Made by a program: the position numbers and the translations under genes
Assembly: GCA_914767715.1 (NCBI GenBank)
Contig: OU612067.1
Span: 14,761,001 to 14,825,000, forward strand
DNA length: 64,000 nt
Origin: Membranipora membranacea
Taxonomy: Eukaryota > Bryozoa > Gymnolaemata > Cheilostomatida > Membraniporidae
Direction of reading: 5' to 3'
Shown here: positions 12,201 to 24,200 of the stretch, piece by piece
How positions within the stretch are numbered: the stretch's first letter is position 1
How the letters are laid out: each line of letters starts with the position of its first letter
Notes under the pieces: generated by a model
What the model was told of the DNA's origin: nothing
Database searches by the model: none
The model's input: only the letters and a program-made list of their open reading frames with translations

Positions 12201-15200
12201 TTACTTTGGATCTACCTATTGAAATGAATAGATCCTGAACTTGCAGATCAATCAAAGATGAGAAATGCTGTCTAGCAACCATACATAAATAGCCATACAC
12301 TTGTTCAGGGATAGATATGTTCCCCTCATCCATATAATATATATATATATATCCGTGGTTCTACCATATAAGTTTTCTATGATTAGATACAAATTTCCAA
12401 TTCATGAATACATATACATGACATTGCATAGAAATTTATTATTTGTTGGTTAAAGATAATTCTAGACTTACAATACTACATGGGCAGAAGGCAGCCATTC
12501 TCATATCACATGTCTCGTTGATCATGACGATGAATGAGTTAGTACCGGGCACGAGTCTCATCTGATAACGGACACACTGCTCTCCCACCTTTAGATTTGT
12601 GACATTGGTAGTCAGGCTGGTGTTAAACTGTAATAAACAATACACATTCAGTCATCACAGAGTAGGGAAATCGTATTACGGACAAGTATGTAACAAACTA
12701 AGGAGAGGTATGCAGATACACAAGTTCATAATAATTGAATAAAAGGAAATCATCGTAGCTTCACGAGTGAAGCCGGATGAAGCAAGTTGTCTGACCGCCG
12801 AAAGATAGAAGACAACTATAACTTCATAATTTAGATGCAGCAGGGAGTTTGGGACTCCCTGGATGCAGCGTATAATACCAGGGAGTTTTGGGCAATAGAA
12901 CAGCTCTCTAATATAAATAGCTAAATTTCAAGTCACTCACATGATAGTATCTCTGCACTGTCCTATCAGCAAAGCTGTTACATTGCTTCTTATTGACCAG
13001 AGTTTTGTGTCCAAGTATATCATTGGCTACTAGAGGCTCCTGTAAGTAATAATTATGGTACTAGTTAGGAAGATGGTAATGTAAATTAGGTGTACATAGC
13101 AGGCCCAAAGAACTCTAAGGGAGGCAGGGACGGTGGCCTAAAAATGCTAAAATTGAATATAGGCCATGTCAGAATCAGCTCATTTGGAACTTCCATTTGC
13201 TATTTATCACTAAAACCCTTTGGAGGCTGGGGATTACCCCCAGACTCCACTTCACACCATTGCCATGGCACATCCTCAAAGTTTTGCGCCTCCCCCACCA
13301 ATTGTCTTATGCATAGATAAATGATAAGCAATATCATCTGCTTAAACTAGGTCTTTTTTTGTTGTGAATATCCTACCGGTAAAACAGCAAGTTTGAACTC
13401 AAATTATGTGACATATAGCAGGTTCACACAAATAAAAAATGAGCTAATTTAAATTGATTGGTCTAAACTAACCATATGAGTGAGATGTTGCTGCTCTAAC
13501 GCCCTTTGGTTACTGGAGAGTTTGAGGTTAGGGTGAGTGATGATGTATCCCTTATCATCGAGCATGAAACATCGGATACCCTTAACTGAGCAGGTAGGTA
13601 TCAGGTCGTATAGAAGTCTCTGAATGTAGTTAGCAGGTAAATCTAGTCCTACAACAGCTGCTATAGGGTCTCTAGGAGTGTGGAGAGCTGCAGATCTAAA
13701 ACACAGAACGATAAACCATTTAATCACAAGACTTGAATGCCCAGACTTAGTCAAATCTCAGGCAAGCCCACCTAAATAGATGTTGAATTGACCAAAATAT
13801 TTGGTTGCGTGAGCTGGTGGTAAAATTAACATAAAACCCCTCATAACAGCAACACAATTCCGCTATCTTATAGCACATCATGTCTTTTTATACGAGACCA
13901 CATGCATCACATACTGCTAACATTTGTTGTATTCAGACTAAGAAATCAATATTATTTCCAAAATCCTTCAGCATTTTCTTCATTTCACTCCTGTGCCAGC
14001 AGCAGTGTTTTTTAGATTCTCCAAATTAGTTATTAACTTGTAATTCAAATGGCTCATAAGCCACTCAATGGGGAGGTTGATCATTAACCGTCACATATTA
14101 ATATATCATCGATAACACATACCTGCCCTCATAGATGCTATGACTCAGTGTAACCATGTATCCTGACCCCGCAGAGTCTACATAAGGTCTGGTTAGCATG
14201 ATCCTACCAGGTAGTCTCATAGCCTGCTTATACCAGTGACTCTGTGTCGGGTCGTAAAGCTTACGAGTCAGTGTGGCGGGAAACATCCTAAATACTCCAC
14301 TAGGTGTCGCTATGTACCTGTAACAATAGGAGATAACAAAACTAATGAGAGCGGTTGCTTATGGATAATAAAATGACTGTGTACAGTCTCATACAAAATG
14401 TTACAGACAAGGAGATGTCTCTAACTCCTTGATCTCAAGCAAAATAGCGTTTAGCCCTACTTCATCCTTCAATTGAAAATTGGGTAGGTTGGAAAATCTA
14501 TATTGTGTGATTCAGTATACTACACGGAATCAAAGCTTATCTAAAAACCAAGCCTTTCTGGCCATCAGTAAATACTTTACAATAGAGCTTAGTGTATAAA
14601 AAAGCAGTAGCTCCTCTGGAAGAACCTTGTTGGTTGGCTGGTTGGTTGAGACATGACCAGTGGGTAAACTACACGTACCTTCTGATAATAAACTCTGAGT
14701 AGGTAGAAGTCTTCCACTGTTTCAGCCACAGTTTGTGAACTTTAGATATAGCTATGGCATCATTCTTCACTCCCTCCTTCAGACCTGTATAGTAGATGAA
14801 CATTCCATAGAATAAAAACTCATGATCAAGAAAAGAGCAAGTAAGGTTAGGCAGATTCAAAGCAACCCTCTACTGTATAATGGCTATGATAAAAGATGGA
14901 CGGATATTAATTTAATATCAGGCCCCTGATCGAAGGATAAAAAAAAGTATTAAGGAATTTTTAAACAGGTCTTTAAATAAAAAGCTGTCCTTTCAAATAT
15001 CCTGTTGTATATTTGACAGTGATGACCAAGATTGGCTATGGCATGTGATATACAGAAAAACAGGGAAAACACAATACTGAATTTTATTATTGACCCCAAA
15101 ACCTATGTAACTCCTGAATAATGCATTGTGGGATTTCATAAACAGTCCTGTTATACAAAATATAACTGACCAGGTTTGCTGATGTAGCTGGAGCCATCTG

Positions 15201-18200
15201 CGATATAAGCTAGGTAATTGGACACCATCTTTTTCGTTTCAGGCTGACTTATATGTTCGAATGGTTTGTCGAATGCCCGAGCTGAGAGAAAGAGCGCAGA
15301 GGTAGAAAATGAGGCTAACTGCTGGAAGTGCAGACATGTATCATCAGTGGGTAGCTGACCGAGGTCTAGCCTGTGATAAACCATACCATCCTCTTCAGAA
15401 TCTCCTAAAAAATGAATATCACATAATTATTTCAGAGTCAGTCACAAGCCTTGTTGTATCTAAGCAAGAAACATAATGGATATATATGAAAAAGTGTTCA
15501 CACAAAACTTTATAAAACAGTTTATACATCACACTCGGCACCGAAATTGAAGCTTTTGTTCATTTCACTGTGTTCATCTATAGCTTTTACATAATTTTTG
15601 ATGACCGAGTTGATCGACATATCATAAACCAATCTAGCCAAATCAGACAACGGTTAGTCAATGATTGAAGACAATGTTAGGGCAACACGGCCTGAATAAG
15701 TGTCATACCCACTCACTCATGACTCACTTTTATTACATACGGTCAATAAAATAAGACTACCACTTACCACTTATAGATGATATTTCATTGCGAGAATCTT
15801 TGCTCTTAGCCTGTCGCATGACGACAACATAGGGAGTTTCCTTAACTCTATACCACGAGTACACATAAGTCATCATATATGTCGGGTATATAGCATAACT
15901 GGTGTTACTCACTACCAACTCGGCTGTACCATTACTGTATAGGTAAGAATGAATAAACTGTTTGCAACATATTCAACTTTGACAACGAGGAAATATAATG
16001 AGCCATGATGTGCAGGTAGTAATTTAAGTTTGAATACACCAACATATTTTAATAGCAACTATGACATTTTCACCACTGCCCATTACAAAAAGTTGGTTGT
16101 CTGCTGACAAATCCTTCCCAAACAATGTATATGACAAAAAAATTTCAATCAGCTACAAGAATATTGTGCTCATATTATTCAGTTTTTGTAAGTCTTTGTT
16201 CACATGGAAACTTAAATAAAATCATAGGTAAACAAAAATTCTCAGAATCTATGGAAGGTGTTGCAACGGGCAGCTATGAAGGAATTCAGGTGTGGTGTAC
16301 TCCCCTTTAAAGAAGTTGTCTACTACCGTTTATTGAGGAGACAACTCTCTAAATACTGAACAAAATCTATATCAAAAGAGTATACCTTGTTGATAGTATT
16401 TGCCGAGCCACAGAAGGGAATCCTGGCAGATTCTCATAGTGTGTGAGATTAATCAGTGTCAGAGTATCTCTAAGAGCCATTGTCCTCTCAATATCTGGAT
16501 GCATAATCACATGGCCTGCAAAGCAAGAGTTTATTGTTTTGTTGCGAACAATGGGATCCAGACTGAAACTTATCGATTCCACTCAAATATTTAAATAAAA
16601 ACTGCAACTTCAGTATTCTGAGAAGATATGTGTCATGTGTGTCAGCTATTATGGCATTATTCACAGAAAACTTGAAAATAAGCACAATGAATTTGAAAGA
16701 AACTTATTTGTTTGTAAATTGAAAGAATCATGACTCAGAATCAGCATTGAACTTGGGCAATCAATTGCAAAGTATATGAGTTTGTAATGCTGGTTGGTAC
16801 CTTGCATATCTGTAAGAAAGGCGTAGAGACCCTCACTATTAGTGTGTGTAACTCTGGCCGTGAGATCTTCTAGTGATAAGTCTATACCAGTCACACCAAT
16901 CACCTCATCATCCCCTGTCACACATGGTACAGACATACTGACCACTAAACCTGTAAAACAAACAACAAAATTTCTAATATCAAGATCTAGTATTTTGCAA
17001 GTGGTCTATGTCAACCTTTAGAACCATTTGTTTGAGTAATCAATAACTTCCTAAGTGAATAAAATAATCAGGTTGATCATTGATGAGTAAAACACTACAA
17101 GTGATCAACATGATTATAACACCTTGAAATCTTTAATCCTGGACTTAGAATGAACAATTTCAACCCTGGCGACAGTTAGTAATACTTCACACATACTGCC
17201 TACTTTTAGCTCTGAGTTGAATGGTGCTGACTGAGTTTTATCTGGTAAATATTGTTTTGTACAAGGACAACACAGTATGTAAGGAGTAGGAGGTAACTCA
17301 GTTAGTTAGGGCACCTGCCCTCAAACACGCATGTTGGAGGTCTTGGGTTTTAATCCCACTGCAGTCTTCTGACTACCAGGCATCAATCGATGCCTCGGGT
17401 GTGCTCCGACCTGCCTGCAGGCTAAGAGCAACTTCGAGCCGAATATGGCGGCCGTGCCCCTAAGTCTTAGGACAGAGACAGAATTAGAGATTTTAACCCG
17501 CATATTATGTATGCTCACTGTACAATCACCTACCCACAATACAACAGCGATGTCAAATATCACTCACCCTGATCTATCAGATCATTGTAAGGTTTAGAAA
17601 TCCTCACATCTGAAGCCTCAGAGCCTGATATGGATGTCGGTAAGAACAGTTTGGACAGAGCAGCAGCCGCCTTATCTGCGCAGCAGACAGCCTGATAGGT
17701 CCCCGGCTACAAGCAAAAAAGGAATGAACATTGACTACTGATTATAAAGGTAAACTTTTACTAATAACTGAGGCAAGGAGTTTCATGCTTTATGTGCCAA
17801 AAACAAAGATTCAGATCCCATAATGTTGCAAGGTCACACAACTTCTGCAATGCAAAGAAAAAATGCTTCCACCATTCCAAGCTAAGAGATCTCAGAACTG
17901 TGCTGATATTGACCCATGGTCTTGTATAGCAAAGTAACAGGCAATCTGGAGGATAATAGTGAGAACTCACTGTAACAGGAGCACCTGTGTAGTCGACACC
18001 ATATTTAGTAAAGTTCTGTGAAGCTATGTCAGTCAGAAAAGTTTTCTCGTACATCACCGGTGTTCCTTCTGCAAATAGAGTGAGATGAATCAAGTAACTG
18101 AGAGAATGCAGGGCACTCATACGTTGAAGGAGTAGCAGCCATGTTAGTAGAGAAAAGGGATATGAGATCAAGTGTCATTAATTACAGAAAAAGTTAACAC

Positions 18201-21200
18201 AACTCCCCTCAACCCCCCTCCACTCATTATCTCTAATAAACCTTGCACACACTTTTTTGGCTACCTCTTTCAGTGAAGCACCAGTTGATCCAGTAAATAC
18301 TGAACAGTTAGATTTGTGGTCCATTAAATCAATCATCAAAATAGTCAAATCATCTGTTACTATCAATAAAACTAGTTTAGTACCTTTGCTAGAACTGTGT
18401 GTGTTTGTGAAGACAGGTAGTAAACAATAATAATCATACAGTTTAATGGGCATTGTCAATGTCCAGTATTGCTTCTAACACAGTCTGATTACCAATGATG
18501 TTTATCAATTATGCATTAACATCTTTGTGACTTTATTTTTCTATTCATTTTTTTTGGGTATTCTGTAAAACATTCTCAACAAATGAGTATTGTCTAAATT
18601 AGGTTCATATATATATAGACTTACCATCAATTAACCCATAGGTGTGTATGACGACTTCTCCATTATGCTGTACATTAGCCCTGGATATGATCCCGATCAC
18701 ATCCTGAGCTTCTGTTATTATGTTCATCAGTCCCCTGCTGATGTAGACAATTACACCTGGCTCACCTAAAAGATATAATGATATACTGTATCTAATATAG
18801 AATAATATAATACATACAATATAATAAATATGGAAGAAATGATGTCACTATATAAAGTCCTTGCACCCTTGTGTTATTTCCGAGCGCCCAGATGTTTATT
18901 GTTTGATCGCTGACATTGACTCGACTCAACTTGATTACACATAACAGACAAAAACAACCATCACAGATTTCTTTGAGTTGGGATTTCCTCAATGATACAG
19001 ATGGTGTTTAGAAAACTGATTCCTCATAGGATAGATAAAAACTGTTATGGTCGAAAGTACCAAGTATCACTATGGCCGCCAGAAGGGTCAGCACTGAAAT
19101 ACCTTGAGGAATAACGGAGAACGCAGCCTGTAGTCCAAGTGAATGATTCGCCAGTGATTGTGCTGGACTCAGACTATCAATGTAATCCACTAAGTAGTAT
19201 TTGGATATTTGAGAGGCGGGGTTTAGACTGTTTGCATCACATCTTGTAGGCGGGGCCTCAACAGTATGTGACAAAGCTAACACCGTAACCTGAAAGAGAA
19301 GACAACTCATGCTAAAATGTCTCAAGGAAATATGGAATATCAGCTATCTGCTAACAGCAGCATTTCCTTGATTGGCGATGGTTGAATTGGTTTTAATAGC
19401 GGGCTGCACATTAGGCAGTTTAAGCACTTAGACTGTGTTAGTTGGGCTGGGCTAGTCGGTAGTAGCATTTCATTATCAACCACTCTACCCACCACCAGAC
19501 AGGCTAGCTTTTCACATTAGACCATTACTCCCATGCTTTTGGGGCAAGTTCTTAAATTGTGAGTGGGGAGCGTGGTTGATAATGAAATGCTACCACCAGC
19601 TATCTCGACACATAAACTACACATTTAGGCCTTGTTGTAAGATTCCCTTTTCATAACATTAGCATAACTGTAAATGAAATTACAAAGGACAACTAAGATC
19701 TCAGCAAGTTTTTACCAGTCACTTAAAACGGAGTAAGGATTATAAATTCAACATACCAGGTCACTTTCGGAGAGAGACAGCAGTGTTTGCTTAGCCAGTT
19801 CTTTAGCTGTCATCATCTGTTCTGGAGTTAACACTGAGGATATGTCTACCATAATCACGACGTTTTTAGGCTGGGGCGAAACAGTCCCGACAAATACTTC
19901 TCTACAAATACAAGGAATACAGGCTGATTACTTTTTAGCTACACGTTGTAAAATAAATAATGGTAGAATTGTATTCCAGTCTGATATGTGAATGTCTGAA
20001 CTCAACATTGGATTAAAAAACAGTTTCTCACAAAAAATAAAAAAATTAACAGATTGGAATTAAAATTGGTTAATTTTATTTACAGCTGGTTAAATTTCCG
20101 GACACTATTTAAGAGAAAAACAATGCTTTGCACTTTAAGATAAGCATCAGTTTTATTTAGGAAATTGAAAATAAAGAGCCATTTCGGAGTTCTAAATTGT
20201 GAGACTTCGTAATTTTATACAATATGTAAAAGAACTATGAAAGCACTCTGTCATCTAAACCTTGAGGATCAAGGCCAGTCTAGGTGTGAAAGAATATTCC
20301 TCATAAACTCAGTAGTTTGATCATACTTCACAGTTGACCGATAACGATATTGTCACTACATCCACTTCACCAGTATCTTTCTAAATTACTGCTGTTGTCA
20401 GGGCAAGACGGACCTGTACCAGCAAGTACCCGCACTCATAACCTTGCTCTCGCACCAACAATAACTAAATTAGTTTTTGAAACTCGATTGTGAAAGCAGA
20501 GCGATTCAAATCTGGCATCTGACAGCATGTTACACGACTGTGCAGGTATATGATGAAATTATTGCGCTGCGCTGAGAGCTGGTTGAAAGCCAACACAGAG
20601 TAAATTATAGGTCAAGTGTTAAACTAAAACCTGGTTACATATAATTAGATATAGATCTCAGAGTTTATTATCACAGCTAGCTATTATTATACTATTATTG
20701 GTCTGCTGTACAGATTGAGCCAAATCAGCCTGGTTATTGGTAGAAATAATAAATAAACCAAAAGCGAGAAAATTTTCACTGGCCGAAATGAATTGAAAGA
20801 ATATGAGTAAATTCCCAGCTTCTAAAACTGACGAATTTTTCATTAATAACGATATTCGGAACCGTAGGAAATTTTTTTCAAATACTAACATATTTAACTG
20901 TTAACCGAACACATATTCACAAACTAGGCATACAAATTACAGCACTTCATTTTCTCATCAGTTTCTCTGAATTGCAATAAATGTATCAAACAAACGTTGG
21001 TAAATTTGTGTGTGGTATCGTTATCTAATATGAAGTTTATGATGAAAACAATAGTGAGAAGTGTATTTTGATTTTCTATAGATCTGCTCCGAGTGTTTTA
21101 CCCAGTGATATGATTTGATATTTATTATTTACTAGTCTGAGCTCCCCAAACTATTGCCCCCCTCTCTGTCAGACGCTCCTCAATATTTACCTGTGACGAT

Positions 21201-24200
21201 AGTTCTGAGCCTGAGCACATTGTAAACCTAGTGAGCTCATCTCGTGTGCAGGAAACTCATTGTGGACACCGGTACTCGATATAAAATATTGCCACTTCAG
21301 CACCGGAAAGCGCTGCGTATTCTGTGACACTGAAATGAATAAGACAGAGTCGGGTGAAAGTCACAATCAATAACACATTAGCTGGCCAGGTAGTGTTACA
21401 GTGAGCAGGTCAGGGAACTCGCTAAGAAACTGATAGTGTAACAATATCTGATTTTAGCAGAACGATCTAAATATGTAATACACACATTGGTGTAAAGTTT
21501 CTGTAGTTGGGCCGTGGCGGTCACAGGAGTTGAAATCATTCAGTGGCCTGGTGATCTGAATTTTTAGTAGCTAATCTACATAATTTCACTCCAATTTAGT
21601 CAGTCAAGTTCAGTCAGATCAGTCAGACCTTCACAGACAAAAGACTTTATGACACGATGTCAACATGATCCGATAGGAGGCAACTCCGATAGCACACAAT
21701 TCAAAATAAGACTATAGCAAGTTTTAAAAGAGGAACATTAGAATGTATTGAGGTTTGATGAATTGTTGCTGATATTCTGTGTTTGAATTAACAGGAGTAA
21801 CATGTGAATTGTTAAGTCAGGAGTACGCAAATTTATGGTCTCATCTGTTCTGACCTCAATAATAAGGGACAACTCCCGACACAACCCCATTAAACGGAGT
21901 ACACTGTATTTCAACACACTAAAACTTTGAAAAGGAGACACATAGAACTGAATCAAATATTATGCTAAGCATTGTTTCGAGCCAGAGGTTTCTGAGTAGG
22001 CAGTGATAAATCATTGCAAGCATTATTCCCAAGTTCAGGGTCAACTCACGTTTTGCCGTCAGGTTGCGTCCCGGGTTGAAGTGAGCGGGTGTGAAGTCAC
22101 TGGGTAGTAGATCACACACTGTATGTAGGGAGGTCTTAGTCTTATATCCGCTAGTTCCCTCCTTACTAGTCTGGTCACTGAAATAAACATGTGAAATACT
22201 CAAAGTGTGTGAATTAATTGGTGGCCTTTTAGATGACCTGCGGTTATCAGAGGCCCTAAAAGATGAAACTTCTGGTTAAATTTGCCTAATACATGGAATC
22301 GCTCACAGATGAATATTCTTAGTCCATGTTTATGAACTCTACACATAATTATTTGGCCATTGAAAAGCTCTTTGGTCATTCCTAGAAAAGTGGTTTTGTC
22401 TATTAGCCATTAAAAATTCATTGATAACGCGATATATACCTAAATATTCTCTTTTTTTTACAATAATTTTCAGGGCTTTTGCGGTTCAATAGAAATCACC
22501 TAAATTAAATTGTTGAAGCAGTTAGTTTACTTGAGGTGTTGAGTACATCACAATAATGTTTGTGAAATGATTGTAGGAGAAATGAATGATTTCGTGAGAA
22601 GGTTTTGCTGTCCCGTAACAATCACAATGAGCCCGTAGTTCTAGGGAGGCAGGGGGGCACCCCCTAGAAAGCTTAATAGAGTGGCCTAAAAACACTATAA
22701 TAGAATAATCCAAGTCAGTATCAGTTCTTCTGTGATTTCCATTTGCGAATTTGATACCTTTAATAACTTACAGCACCCCTCCGGGTGATGCTTTGGACTT
22801 TTGCCTCCCCTACCATTTTCTATAAACTACGGCCCTGCACAACAACGCCATTCTGTCCAGCTTCGGCCACTTGTAGTTCTTAAAGATTTTCAAGCCCTGA
22901 CATTTATCGGCTTTTGCTTTTCAGCCATGAGTGAGGAAAGCTTTTAACTGGTCACTGACACACAGCGTCCTAACAGTCTGCATTCATCAAAAACTAATAT
23001 CCACTCTTGTTCACTGCTATATACAGCTATATACATTATTCAGCCATCATCAATCGCAGCTATCAAAACTCAATTTTATCTCGACTGCCTTTATTGTGTA
23101 TATCATAAAGTGCTGCAGCAGAGAATGGCGTTGAGTAATCATGGTCTGTGTTGATTGCTGTCGTAAGTAGCGAGAAGTGGATTAAAATTTGTTATGAATG
23201 TCTCAAGACTTGGGGATTATACTTTCACAGTTTTATTATTATATTTTTCACTGGACAGTGGATTATAATTTCACAGCTGGTAGCACCTGAGCACATAGGC
23301 TTATCTTCAATCCTCCTATCAACCTGTGGGTGATCAAATCCAATATTCTACTGCGACTTGTATATACAAAAAAATCAGGGCTTATTGCAGCCAAATCACC
23401 GAAGATTCGACGGAACAATGATAAGGAATCAGGGCAGGTTTTGATAATTTGTTAAAATGGCAAGGCCAACACTCAACGAAGCAAATGACAAGCAAAATTA
23501 TCAAAAGACTACCTAACCGCATTATTGACTTCATTGGGCAATTCCATTAGACCGGATCTGGCCTTGCCTTGAAGACTCTCTATTGGTCTGAAAAACCCTA
23601 CAAAAAATTCGCCTTGAATAGTTAAATATAAAGCTACCCCCTTTACTTTATATAGACTCTCGCCTCCATAACCAACTTCGTGTTAGCCAAATACATAAAG
23701 TCACCGCTAACTAGCCAAACCTAACTCAAGCTTATATATTCATCCTCTAGTTCTAGGATATGGTATGATGCAAGTCTAAGACACGCTAGCACCGATTGTA
23801 GAACACAAGCCCGTAACAATGGCAAATTTTGCTACTAAACCACTGAAGTGCTGTGCCGGTCACTACGGGGAGTACATCATCAGTATGCACCGAGGGCTGG
23901 AAGAGTTGGATCGAGATGCTCATCAATGCACAGGGGTGGCTTCATGATGCTGGGGCCGTCCATGAGGAGGTTGTACTAGAGGCCCTGAAACATGGTTTAT
24001 AGCTGAAGACTGTGTGTTATACAGTGGTATGCGCACCACTGTATTCTGTATCTATCCCTAGCTTACCTTAACATGGAGCTGTTTAGCTGACAGCATGAGA
24101 GGTTCTGTGAGATCGGACTCCTCATATGAAACTTGTACAGACTCTGTATGAGAGCTTTATTATTCATCAGAACATTCCTGTAGTCTGAGAGCTTAGACTC

